Positions 27,504 through 36,124 of a stretch of 64,000 bases of DNA are shown here, piece by piece. Source of the DNA: Candidatus Methanosphaera massiliense (GTDB lineage: Archaea; Methanobacteriota; Methanobacteria; Methanobacteriales; Methanobacteriaceae); NCBI RefSeq assembly GCF_028890305.1, contig NZ_JARBXM010000001.1, forward strand, positions 1,615,592 through 1,679,591, in the 5' to 3' direction. A model generated the notes under the pieces. That model was given only the letters and a program-made list of their open reading frames with translations. It was not told where the DNA came from and did no database searches. The first letter of the stretch is position 1. Each line of letters begins with the position of its first letter. A program made the position numbers and the translations under genes.

Positions 27504-27845
27504 TTAAATTGCATCAATACCTTTTTCACCAGTACGAATACGAATAACTTCCTCTACATTAGAAATAAAGATTTTACCATCACCCATTTTACCAGTGAAA
27601 GCACTATTCCTTATTGTTTCAGCAATGTTATCTACTTCATCATCAGTTGTTACTATTTCTAATTTAATTTTTGGAATTAAATCAACTTTGTATTCAGTAC
27701 CCCTATATTTCTCAATTATACCTAATTGTTCTCCTCTACCTTTAACCTCTGAAACTGTTAAACCATTACATCCAATTTTTTCAAGATTATCTTTAACAAC
27801 TTCTAATTTTTCCTGTCTAATAATTGCTTCTATTTTTTTAACCAT
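27504..27845 (-). CDS. glnK: P-II nitrogen regulator GlnK (glutamate synthase-linked)
   Basis: Second P-II protein, close to the amt-linked one. T-loop RGRGEQLGI and YRGTEYKVDLIPK with its tyrosine, GKMGDGKIFI and IRIRTGEKG are present. The longest frame starts at GTG 27854, but that codon is inside the ribosome-binding site (AGGTGA, 27851-27856); ATG 27845 is correctly spaced, giving 113 residues. Last gene of the glutamate synthase operon, so it may sense or control that enzyme. Not next to an amt gene, unlike most glnK genes. Confidence 0.93.
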   Translation of the reverse strand: MVKKIEAIIRQEKLEVVKDNLEKIGCNGLTVSEVKGRGEQLGIIEKYRGTEYKVDLIPKIKLEIVTTDDEVDNIAETIRNSAFTGKMGDGKIFISNVEEVIRIRTGEKGIDAI

Positions 27846-27856
27846 ACTACTCACCT

Positions 27857-29335
27857 CTATCTAACTAATGGTACATCTGTTATTTCGGAAGCTTCCATTG
27901 TTAATGCTATTAAATCAGCAAATTCTAATTTTTGTAGATCGGTGTGACCAGCTTGTTGTGCTAACATTTCAGCTTCTTTAGTCATAGCATTAATGTAATT
28001 AGCAACAGCATTTCCTCCACGTACAGGATCTAATCTTCTTCTTAATACCCTATCCTGTGTAGCTATTCCTTTAGGACATTTACCTAGACTACATCCACGA
28101 CATACTTTACATCCTATTGCTACTAAAGCTGCAGTACCTATATATGTAGCATCTGCACCTAATGCTATAGCTTTAGCTACATCTGCACCTGATCTTATAC
28201 CACCTGCTGCAACAAGACTTACTTCAGATCTTAAATTAATATCTTTAAGAGCAATGTCTGCTTTTCTAATTGCTTCTATTGTAGGTATTCCTGCATGTTC
28301 TGTAATGATTTCTGGTGCTGCACCTGTTCCACCTTGCATACCATCGATTACTATAATATCTGCTCCTGCTTTTGCAGCAATTTTAACATCTTGTTCTACT
28401 CTACCAGAAGTAAATTTAACTATGATAGGTATTTTCCAGTCAGTAATTTCACGTAATTGATCAATTTTCATTCCTAAATCTTCTGGTCCTACAATATCCA
28501 TGTGTCTAGCTGGACTTAATGCGTCAGAACCTTCTGGAATATTTCTGATTTTAGCTACTTCAGCTGTTACTTTTTTACCTAGTAAGTGTCCTCCCATACC
28601 AGCTTTTGCACCTTGACCAATTTTTATTTCTACTGCTTCAGCATTGTTAAGGTAGTTTGCAGATACTCCAAATCTACCAGATGCATATTGTGCTATTAAT
28701 TTATCAGCAAAATGACGTTCTTCTGGTAACATTCCACCTTCACCTGTATTGGTGATTGTACCTACAATACTTGAACCTCTAGCTATTGCAATTTTTGCTT
28801 CTTTACTAATTGCTCCAAATGACATAGCACCAATCATTATAGGAGTGTTTATTTTTATAGGATTTTCTGCAAAACGATCTCCTAATACTACTTCTGTTTT
28901 ACATGGTTCCCTGTATGAATCTATTGGTGGTCTTGAAACCTGTGCTGGTAATATACTTAAATCATCAAATGATGGTAATTTACGTGTTGCTCCACATCCC
29001 CTGATTTTATCTTTACCAGTTTGTGTTTTACGTTTTATTTCTAACATTGTCTGACTTGACCATATTCCCCTACCTTCATCAGGAAGTGGAGTTACATATA
29101 TAGCTTGAGTTGGACACATTTCTTCACATATTTTACATCCAACACAGTTTTCCTGATGAACTGGTTGAGGTTCATCATTAATTACCTCATATACACCATG
29201 AGGACAATTAGAATAACAACTATAACAATTTTTACATAATGATTTTTTAGGATTGTCACATAAATACCAACAACAACCCGGCCTATCATTATTTTGTTTA
29301 CAAATCTCAGATCTTCTATTTACATTAAAAGACAT
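27857..29335 (-). CDS. gltB2: Archaeal glutamate synthase, ferredoxin plus FMN synthase domain
   Basis: Central catalytic subunit, forming glutamate from 2-oxoglutarate and ammonia. 492 residues: an N-terminal cysteine-rich region (CCWYLCDNP, CKNCYSCYSNCPHG, CVGCKICEEMCP) for two Fe-S clusters, then the FMN-binding barrel (PIMIGAMSFGAISKEAK, TGEGGMLPEER, GQGAKAGMGGHL, IDGMQGGTGAAPE, AAGGIRSGADVAKAIALGADA) and the CRGCSLGKCPKGIATQ cluster site. Its ATG overlaps the stop of the FrhB-like gene by one base (TAATG), implying coupled translation. Confidence 0.95.
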   Translation of the reverse strand: MSFNVNRRSEICKQNNDRPGCCWYLCDNPKKSLCKNCYSCYSNCPHGVYEVINDEPQPVHQENCVGCKICEEMCPTQAIYVTPLPDEGRGIWSSQTMLEIKRKTQTGKDKIRGCGATRKLPSFDDLSILPAQVSRPPIDSYREPCKTEVVLGDRFAENPIKINTPIMIGAMSFGAISKEAKIAIARGSSIVGTITNTGEGGMLPEERHFADKLIAQYASGRFGVSANYLNNAEAVEIKIGQGAKAGMGGHLLGKKVTAEVAKIRNIPEGSDALSPARHMDIVGPEDLGMKIDQLREITDWKIPIIVKFTSGRVEQDVKIAAKAGADIIVIDGMQGGTGAAPEIITEHAGIPTIEAIRKADIALKDINLRSEVSLVAAGGIRSGADVAKAIALGADATYIGTAALVAIGCKVCRGCSLGKCPKGIATQDRVLRRRLDPVRGGNAVANYINAMTKEAEMLAQQAGHTDLQKLEFADLIALTMEASEITDVPLVR

Positions 29336-30408
29336 TATATCACATCCTCAGTATAATCTTTTAATGGTTTAAACACAGGACAAACAGCATATTTTGTTCC
29401 TGATGCTTTTAAAATTTCATCTATATCATCAGTTATTTTAGCTACTGGTTTCCATGGTGAATCCTCTTTTGTATCAACTACAAGTGCTCCAGTAACTATT
29501 TGATATGTTATAAGGTAGTCTAGTATTGAAGTTACTACTCCACCATCCTGACCATGATAATTCTTTGCTGATCTTACTGTTACTATTTTCTGGTAGTCAC
29601 CAAGATTATTAGAATTATCATTTCTTAAATTTGTTGGAATGAATGTTCTTGGACATACAGCAAAACATGCATGACAATCTTCTGGACATTTTCCTCTTTT
29701 TCTTGGTTTTGAATCAGCTATTGTGATTATGTTTTCTGGACAAATGTATTCACATGCACCACATAATACACATGCCCCAACATCAATTACATTACCTTTT
29801 AGGTCAGCAAAGTTAGCTGATGATATTTCTCTAAATATTGTTTTATCAGATATTTCTCTCTGATATAATACTGGTCTTGCTTTGAATTCTCTGGTATCTA
29901 TATTTTCAAAGTTTCTTTTTATTTTATTTCCAGCAATTTTATTTAATAGATTTAATTGTGTTGATGTTAGATCTTTTGCTTCAATATATCCGTGTTCTAT
30001 TGCATCATTTATTACTTTTAGTCCTGCATCTGTTCTAATAATAACAGTTGACCATCCTTTATCAGAACCTATTGATCCTACAGAGATATCTGATGTTTCA
30101 GATGTTAATTCTACACAAATATTACAATTTTTTCTTACAACCTTCTTTGCTACAGATAAAGGAATTTTCATTTTTTGTCCATTTTTTAGGAACATGAATG
30201 CGTATCCTTTTTCTATTCTGAATTTCTCAATTTCTTCCATTGTTAAATCATATTCTAATAATAATGCTTGGAAATATGAGTAGGAAAAGTTTTCCATACA
30301 AAATAGTCCTATTTTAAATTCTATTGGAGATTCTGTGAAATGTTGGATTTTAGATGCTGCCATTATTTCACATGGTGTTCCTACTAATGCTACTGTTTTA
30401 TTTACCAT
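29335..30408 (-). CDS. FrhB-like F420-binding iron-sulfur protein, circularly permuted
   Basis: 357 residues related to the beta subunit of F420-reducing enzymes, but with the parts in swapped order. Residues 1-150 match the FrhB C-terminal domain (VALVGTPCEIMAA, KIGLFCMENFSYSY, IEKGYAFMFLKNG, ISVGSIGSDKGWSTVIIRT). About 215-265 is a two-cluster ferredoxin unit (CVLCGACEYICP; CPEDCHACFAVCP). The last 80 residues match the FrhB N-terminal domain (GQDGGVVTSILDYLI, GALVVDTKEDSPWKP, ILKASGTKYAVCPV). In known FrhB proteins the last part comes first. Placed inside the glutamate synthase operon, it probably feeds electrons from F420H2 to GltB2; that role is inference. Confidence 0.85.
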   Translation of the reverse strand: MVNKTVALVGTPCEIMAASKIQHFTESPIEFKIGLFCMENFSYSYFQALLLEYDLTMEEIEKFRIEKGYAFMFLKNGQKMKIPLSVAKKVVRKNCNICVELTSETSDISVGSIGSDKGWSTVIIRTDAGLKVINDAIEHGYIEAKDLTSTQLNLLNKIAGNKIKRNFENIDTREFKARPVLYQREISDKTIFREISSANFADLKGNVIDVGACVLCGACEYICPENIITIADSKPRKRGKCPEDCHACFAVCPRTFIPTNLRNDNSNNLGDYQKIVTVRSAKNYHGQDGGVVTSILDYLITYQIVTGALVVDTKEDSPWKPVAKITDDIDEILKASGTKYAVCPVFKPLKDYTEDVI

Positions 30409-30410
30409 GT

Positions 30411-31073
30411 TTATTTACCTCCGTTAGATTTAGTTATTTTTTTGAAGTTTGTATAATCAATATCTGTTAATTCAAATCCATATTTGGTTAGTATTTGTTT
30501 TAAGTCTTTTTGATCATCTAATGTTGTTTTTTCCATTACTGCATCTTTTCCTAGACTTTTTACATTACCTAATACGTAGATGGTTCCTCTCATTATAGAT
30601 TCACCAGCGTCATCTGTTACATCCCCTAGAACAATGAGTTTTCCACCCATCATTAATAATCCAGTCATGTAACCACTGTTACCTCCTATGATAACAGTTC
30701 CACCTTTCATGATTTCACCGGTTCTTGAACCTGTGTCACCTCTTACTACAACGGTTCCACCATAGATTCCCTGACCTGCACCATCACCAGATCCACCTTC
30801 AATGATTATTTCACCAGTAGTCATGTTATCTCCGGCAAACCATCCAGCATTTTTAGTTATGTGGATTTTTGCTCCATCAACCATTGTTCCTACAAAGTAT
30901 CCTACGGATCCATTTATTTCGATTTCAACATCCTCCATAAGACCTGCAGCTATGTTATGTTTGGACTGTGGGTTGTTTATGATTATTTTATCATAATCTG
31001 CTGCATGTTCTTTTATGGATCTGTTTAATTCTTTTTCATCCATATCTTTAGCTTCAATAACATATTCAGTCAT
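30411..31073 (-). CDS. gltB3: Archaeal glutamate synthase GXGXG subunit
   Basis: 220 residues matching the C-terminal beta-helix domain of large glutamate synthase subunits. Repeated glycine-rich turns are visible: GYFVGTMVDGAKIHI, AGWFAGDNMTTGEIIIEGGSGDGAGQGIYGG, TGSRTGEIMKGGTVIIGGNSGYMTGLLMMGG. It scaffolds ammonia transfer between amidotransferase and synthase. Sixteen bases follow gltB1, two precede the FrhB-like gene; AAAGGAG is the ribosome-binding site. Confidence 0.94.
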   Translation of the reverse strand: MTEYVIEAKDMDEKELNRSIKEHAADYDKIIINNPQSKHNIAAGLMEDVEIEINGSVGYFVGTMVDGAKIHITKNAGWFAGDNMTTGEIIIEGGSGDGAGQGIYGGTVVVRGDTGSRTGEIMKGGTVIIGGNSGYMTGLLMMGGKLIVLGDVTDDAGESIMRGTIYVLGNVKSLGKDAVMEKTTLDDQKDLKQILTKYGFELTDIDYTNFKKITKSNGGK

Positions 31074-31089
31074 AAATATTACTCCTTTT

Positions 31090-32007
31090 TTATATTGTGT
31101 ATGATCTTGTTTCTCCAGGAGCTATTTGTTCTACATGATCTGTTTCAAGTACATCCTGTAATGCCATTTCCTCTGATGCTATTGCAAATACATCATCATT
31201 TTCTGCCATTACACCTGGTCTTAATCCTAATTTATCTTTTGCTATTCCTATACCATTTGGAGTTCCTACTAGTAAAGAGAATGGTCCGTCTAAATCTTCT
31301 ACTGCATTTTCTAATGCTTCTTCTAGTTTGTATCCTTCAGATAATTTATCAGCCATGTAGTGTACTACACACTCTGTATCATTATCTGTTTCGAAATGAT
31401 GTCCTTTTCTTTCTAGTACATCTCTTATCTTCCAATAGTTAGTAATTTGTCCATTATGTACTACTGTTATATCTGGTATAATATAACTTTGATATGGGTG
31501 TGCATGATATCTGTCTACACCACTTTCTGTTGCAAATCTGGTATGTCCTATACCATGTGTTCCTTTTCTTGATGGTAAATCAAATCTTTTAGATATATCT
31601 TCTACTAATCCCACATCTTTTATCATTTCAAATGAATGTGCACCATTTATTACTTGAACATCTTCAAATTTATCTAAATTACTGATTAATGGTTTTAACA
31701 TATTGTAGTTATCAAGTTCTATTTCGCATCTGTAAATATTATAATCATCTACAGAGTGAAATAGTTCTTCACTTATTATTGGACTTGACTGAGTTAAATA
31801 TGTCTTTAGATTTTCAAGCACTTTTGAATTATCCTTAACTTCTATATTTAATTGATAATGATTTTCGGGGAGATTTAATCCTCCGTAAATTGCGAAGCCT
31901 GCAGAATCAGGACCTCTGTGTTGTAGGGAATTTAACATCGCTGCTAGTGATTCTCCAACGTTATGGGTTTTTTTATCTTTATAAATTACACCTGCTATTC
32001 CACACAT
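31090..32007 (-). CDS. gltB1: Archaeal glutamate synthase amidotransferase subunit
   Basis: Class II (Ntn) glutaminase domain, 305 residues, which frees ammonia from glutamine. Starts MCGIAGVIY with the nucleophile Cys2, then LQHRGPDSAGFA, GIGHTRFATESGVDRYHAHPY, VVHNGQITNYWKIRD, and TDTECVVHY-like FETDNDTECVVHYM. Its first 13 bases overlap the end of pdxT. Confidence 0.95.
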   Translation of the reverse strand: MCGIAGVIYKDKKTHNVGESLAAMLNSLQHRGPDSAGFAIYGGLNLPENHYQLNIEVKDNSKVLENLKTYLTQSSPIISEELFHSVDDYNIYRCEIELDNYNMLKPLISNLDKFEDVQVINGAHSFEMIKDVGLVEDISKRFDLPSRKGTHGIGHTRFATESGVDRYHAHPYQSYIIPDITVVHNGQITNYWKIRDVLERKGHHFETDNDTECVVHYMADKLSEGYKLEEALENAVEDLDGPFSLLVGTPNGIGIAKDKLGLRPGVMAENDDVFAIASEEMALQDVLETDHVEQIAPGETRSYTI

Positions 32008-32573
32008 CTCAGCACCTCCTCTATAAATAACCTGTGAACTAATGTATCTTCTGTTAGTTCAGGGTGGAAAGCTATTCCAATATATTGATTTTGTTTAACT
32101 GCAATAATTTTATCATCATATTTACTTAATACTTCTACATCATCGCCAATATTATTCACATATGGTGCTCTGATAAATATGCCATGATATTTTTTGTCAG
32201 TAAATTCGATTTCAGTTTCAAATGATAATCTTTGTCTTCCAAAACCATTTCTTTCTACAGTTGCATCTATTAAATGAAGTAGTGGCTGTTCTTTATCTGT
32301 TTTATCACACAGTAATACTAATCCTGCACATGTTCCTAGTATTGGTATTCCTGAAGTTTGAAGATATTTCATTAATCCCGTTTTCTCTAAGTGTAAACCA
32401 ATAGTTGAACTTTCACCACCAGAGATTATTAGACCATCACAATCCTGAATATCTTCTAATACATTTACTAGTTTTATTGAGCCATCAATCCCCATTTCTT
32501 TCAATGCTTTTTCTGTTATTATTTGATGTTCTTCAACGTCACCTTGTAAATCTAGAATTCCTATTTTTATCAT
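31995..32573 (-). CDS. pdxT: Pyridoxal 5'-phosphate synthase glutaminase subunit
   Basis: Class I glutaminase that passes ammonia to PdxS in vitamin B6 synthesis. 192 residues: GILDLQGDVEEH, LIISGGESSTIGL, GTCAGLVLL with the nucleophile cysteine, RNGFGRQRLSFE, IRAPYV and the catalytic FHPELTED histidine/glutamate. First gene of the operon leading to glutamate synthase; an AGGTGAT site precedes the ATG. pdxS is not nearby. Confidence 0.95.
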   Translation of the reverse strand: MIKIGILDLQGDVEEHQIITEKALKEMGIDGSIKLVNVLEDIQDCDGLIISGGESSTIGLHLEKTGLMKYLQTSGIPILGTCAGLVLLCDKTDKEQPLLHLIDATVERNGFGRQRLSFETEIEFTDKKYHGIFIRAPYVNNIGDDVEVLSKYDDKIIAVKQNQYIGIAFHPELTEDTLVHRLFIEEVLRCVE

Positions 32574-33075
32574 GTCATCACCTAATTAATAATGAATTTC
32601 TAATAAAAAAATAAAGTATTGCATATAATTAATCATTATAATTGTATTTTTTCATCATATTAATCAAACATGAATATATAATAAGAATCATATTTATTGA
32701 TGAAATGATTTAAAAAACCAACTAAATCCGTAAAAAAACATGTTTTATTCATTCTTTTTAAACATGTTAACTATCATTAGTTTTATATTAAATCAATGTA
32801 TTATTTTAATGAAATAATGATTATTACACTTAATATTATATTGGTTTTTAATATATATAAATATATTGAAAATTGTTTAAGTTTATATTTAAATGACGTA
32901 AAGAACATATAGAAACTATTACAATAAATTTAATAAAAAAAATAAATTTTACAAAAAAATAGAAAAAAAATGAACAACATAAAAAAATATGGCTTAAAAA
33001 ATAATAATGTACAATATATAAAAGTACCTCTTAAAAAACCAGAAAATAAATAAGAAAAAAGAATAACTAAATAGA
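32574..33075. other. Promoter region of the pdxT-glt operon and mdh 3' end
   Basis: About 500 AT-rich bases. It has two AACATGTT palindromes at 32737-32744 and 32761-32768 (24-bp step). I found no GGAA-N6-TTCC nitrogen operator here. No RNA or small protein gene seen. Confidence 0.5.
32737..32768. promoter_or_regulatory. Pair of AACATGTT palindromes upstream of pdxT
   Basis: Two exact copies of the self-complementary octamer AACATGTT, 24 bp apart, about 165-195 bases before pdxT. Possible operator for the operon; inference only. Confidence 0.35.
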
Positions 33076-34029
33076 TTATTCCTCCAACTCTTTTTTAACT
33101 TTATAAGTAACCTTCTTAACCGTACGAGCAGCATCAAAAAATTCAGTACGCTCATCATCATTCATTTTTAAAGGAACAATCGCTTGAATACCATTTCTAC
33201 AAAGAATAACAGGTACACCTAAAGAAACATCATAAACTCCTTCAACTTCACCCTCAAGATAAGTACTAACAGTTAAAATCTTACGACTATCATTAACAAT
33301 AGTTGAAATTAAATTAGCTATAGCGTGAGCAGGTCCATATTCAGTAGCACCTTTTTTACTAATAATAGTACTTCCTGCTGATTTTAATCTAGTAACCAAG
33401 CCAGGAACATCTAAATCACTACTCTCTACAAAATATTTTAATAAAATACCACCAATAGTAGTAGAACTTAATAAAGGAACCATATGATCTCCATGTTCAC
33501 CAATAACTCTTGTATGTATTTCACCACTATTAATATTGAAATGTTTTGAAAGAATAGTCTTTAATCTTAAAGAATCTAAGTGGTTACCTAAACCTATCAC
33601 ACGACTTTTATCAAATCCAGAAGCTTCTAAAGCAACAGTAGTCATGACATCAACAGGGTTAGTAACTATTAAAATTATTGAATCTGGAGCATATTTAGCA
33701 ATCTGCTCAGCATAATCTTTCACAATCTTAGCATTAGGAACTGCTAAATCAAGCCGAGACATACCTTCTTTTCTATGTATACCTGACGTTATTAATACAA
33801 TAGCTGAATCTTTTAAATCTTCATAATTTGTTGATGGTGTTAATACTGAATCAATATCCTCTACAGCTAATGCATCATAAATATCAAGAATTTCTCCTTT
33901 AACATTTTCGATACTTGATGGCCTAGAGAACATCACTATTTCATCAATACTATCTTCCTCAGCTAATGTAAAAGCAACATTTTTACCTATTGTTCCTGAT
34001 GCTCCCATAATACTAACTTTTACCATCAT
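33076..34029 (-). CDS. mdh: Malate dehydrogenase (LDH/MDH family)
   Basis: Interconverts malate and oxaloacetate with NAD(P)H. Rossmann loop GASGTIGKNVAF at the start, SGIHRKEGMSRLDL whose first Arg is at the position that favours malate over lactate, VTNPVDVMTTVA, GLGNHLDSLR and the catalytic histidine in GEHGDHMVPL. The longest frame begins at TTG 34035, but a TTAGGA site favours ATG 34029 (317 residues). In methanogens it serves the partial reductive TCA route to 2-oxoglutarate. Confidence 0.92.
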   Translation of the reverse strand: MMVKVSIMGASGTIGKNVAFTLAEEDSIDEIVMFSRPSSIENVKGEILDIYDALAVEDIDSVLTPSTNYEDLKDSAIVLITSGIHRKEGMSRLDLAVPNAKIVKDYAEQIAKYAPDSIILIVTNPVDVMTTVALEASGFDKSRVIGLGNHLDSLRLKTILSKHFNINSGEIHTRVIGEHGDHMVPLLSSTTIGGILLKYFVESSDLDVPGLVTRLKSAGSTIISKKGATEYGPAHAIANLISTIVNDSRKILTVSTYLEGEVEGVYDVSLGVPVILCRNGIQAIVPLKMNDDERTEFFDAARTVKKVTYKVKKELEE

Positions 34030-34227
34030 TATCAAATCCTAATCATAATTATTTTAATTAAATTTTATTATTATATTTGTATTTTCTATTAATAAAAGCT
34101 TACTAAGAAAAATTGTAAATAACAAGTTACCCTTAAAAAACAGTTAACAATGTTTAATAAATTAGTAAAAAAACAAGAAAAAAGACAGATAATAAAATAA
34201 AAAAATATATAAAAAGAAAAGGTTAAA

Positions 34228-34797
34228 CTAATTTTCTAATTTATCAATGAAAGTTAAAGCATTAGCTCTTACATAACCACTTTCATCATTCTCAGATAAT
34301 TCTTTAAGAATGTCAAGTGCTTCATCTCCACCAATATTACCTAGGCCAAATACAGCACCTGAACGAACAAAACTTCTTTCATCCTTAGAAGCTTTGATGA
34401 AGACATCAAGAGTATCTTTATTAGCAATTTTAGCTAAAGCCCATACAGCTCCACCGCGAGCTCTCCAATTTTCATCATCCACTAATTTAAGTAAAGTATC
34501 TACCGCATCATCTCCATACTCAGAGAGTGCTGAGCTTGACTGTCTTCTAACCCATTTATTTTGGTCATGTAATAATTCACCAAAAACATCAATAGAACTA
34601 GGGTCTTTAACACTTTTAATAATATCGATAAGACTTAACTTAATAGACTTAGGATAATATGGTTTAACAACTTCTTCATGTAAAATATCCAATTCATCAG
34701 GCATATTGGTTGAAATTGTACTTTCAGCTTCTAATTTTACAAAATCATCTAAATCATTAAGATCTTTTATTGCATTTCTTACATCTTCTGCACTCAT
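34228..34797 (-). CDS. HEAT-repeat protein
   Basis: 189 residues of PBS-lyase-type HEAT repeats (for example WVRRQSSSALSEYGDDAVDTL, WRARGGAVWALAKIANKDTL, FVRSGAVFGLGNIGGDEALD, YVRANALTFIDKL), each about 31 residues. Such solenoids bind other proteins; the partner is unknown. GAGGAG precedes the ATG. Stands alone between mdh and the LeuB-type gene. Confidence 0.85.
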   Translation of the reverse strand: MSAEDVRNAIKDLNDLDDFVKLEAESTISTNMPDELDILHEEVVKPYYPKSIKLSLIDIIKSVKDPSSIDVFGELLHDQNKWVRRQSSSALSEYGDDAVDTLLKLVDDENWRARGGAVWALAKIANKDTLDVFIKASKDERSFVRSGAVFGLGNIGGDEALDILKELSENDESGYVRANALTFIDKLEN

Positions 34798-34946
34798 TGT
34801 TACTCCTCATTAAATTTAATTCTAGTATTTTATTTATGTTTTAACTTTTTCCTTATAGATATATTAGTTTAATAAATATAAGTAACTATACTTAATAAGA
34901 ACCTATATAATTATACTATAAAAGAAAAATAAAGGAGTAAAAAATA

Positions 34947-35918
34947 TTGTACAAAATAACAGTAATACCTGGTGATGGTATTGGACAAGAAGTAATGAAA
35001 CCTACTATAGACATACTAGAAACATTAAATACGAAATTCGAATTTATCGAAAAAGAAGCTGGAAAAGAATGTTATAAAAAACACGGTACCAATCTACCTG
35101 AGGACACAATACAACAATGTAAAGAAAGTGATAGTGTACTCTTTGGGGCAGTAACTTCAATTCCTGAACAAAAAAGTGCAATAGTAACCTTACGAAAAAA
35201 ACTGGATTTATATGTTAATCAAAGACCAATACACTCCTATACTAATCAAGACATAAACTTCACAATAATAAGAGAAAATTCAGAAGGATTATACTCACAC
35301 CTAGAAGAACAGAAGGGTGATGAAGTAATAGCTCTCAGAAAAATAACAAACAAGGGTTCAGAAAGAATTATTAAATACGCATTCAACTACGCACAAAAAA
35401 CAGGACAAAAAAGAGTAACAGCAGCTCACAAAGCAAATGTATTACCATTAACTGATGGAATATTCAAAAACACATTCTATAAAATAAGTGAAGAATATCC
35501 TAATATAGATAGTAATGATTACTATATCGATGCAACTGCTATGTATTTAATAACAGATCCTGCTAGATTTGATGTTATAGTTACAACAAATTTATTTGGA
35601 GACATACTCTCTGATGAAGGAGGAGGTTTACTAGGTAGCTTAGGATTAATACCATCAGCAAATATTGGAGATAATAATGGATTATTTGAGCCTGTGCATG
35701 GTTCAGCTCCAGACATAGCAGGACAACACAAAGCAAATCCTACAGCAATGATATTATCTAGTTGTTTAATGCTTGAATTCTTAGGAAAACAAGAAGAAGC
35801 AGATTTATTACATAAAGCTGTAGACGATGTAATACTAGAAAATAAAATAAAAACTCCTGACATGAATGGAACTAATACAACTCAAGAAGTAGCTGATGCT
35901 ATTCTACATAAGATGTAA
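34947..35918 (+). CDS. Isopropylmalate/homoisocitrate/isocitrate dehydrogenase family protein
   Basis: NAD(P)-dependent beta-decarboxylating dehydrogenase of 323 residues: VIPGDGIGQEVM, LRKKLDLYVNQRP substrate loop, RENSEGLYSHLE, AHKANVLPLTDGIF, DAMY-like IDATAMYL, GDILSDEGGGLLGSLG and the NAD site EPVHGSAPDIAGQHKANPTA. Family members make leucine (LeuB), coenzyme B 2-oxoacids (AksF) or 2-oxoglutarate (Icd). Size and substrate loop fit LeuB or AksF best; I do not choose. Start is TTG 34947 after AAAGGAG. Confidence 0.88.
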   Translation: MYKITVIPGDGIGQEVMKPTIDILETLNTKFEFIEKEAGKECYKKHGTNLPEDTIQQCKESDSVLFGAVTSIPEQKSAIVTLRKKLDLYVNQRPIHSYTNQDINFTIIRENSEGLYSHLEEQKGDEVIALRKITNKGSERIIKYAFNYAQKTGQKRVTAAHKANVLPLTDGIFKNTFYKISEEYPNIDSNDYYIDATAMYLITDPARFDVIVTTNLFGDILSDEGGGLLGSLGLIPSANIGDNNGLFEPVHGSAPDIAGQHKANPTAMILSSCLMLEFLGKQEEADLLHKAVDDVILENKIKTPDMNGTNTTQEVADAILHKM

Positions 35919-36124
35919 TTGTTGAAATTCAAATTATAATAAAAAATAATATAAATAAATTTATAAACATTAAATAAAAGAATATTATATAATATTAAAA
36001 ATTTTGTTTATTCATCATTTTATTAATAATAGGAAAATAATAGACGAGAAATTAACTCATCTACTAATAATTTTGATAAAATGCTAATATCAATAAAGTT
36101 TTACCCTAGGAGGTATAATACAAC

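Noticed and set aside
27887-27896. GGAAGCTTCC as an NrpR operator
   Set aside because: Spacer is 2 rather than 6 bases and it lies inside the gltB2 coding sequence.
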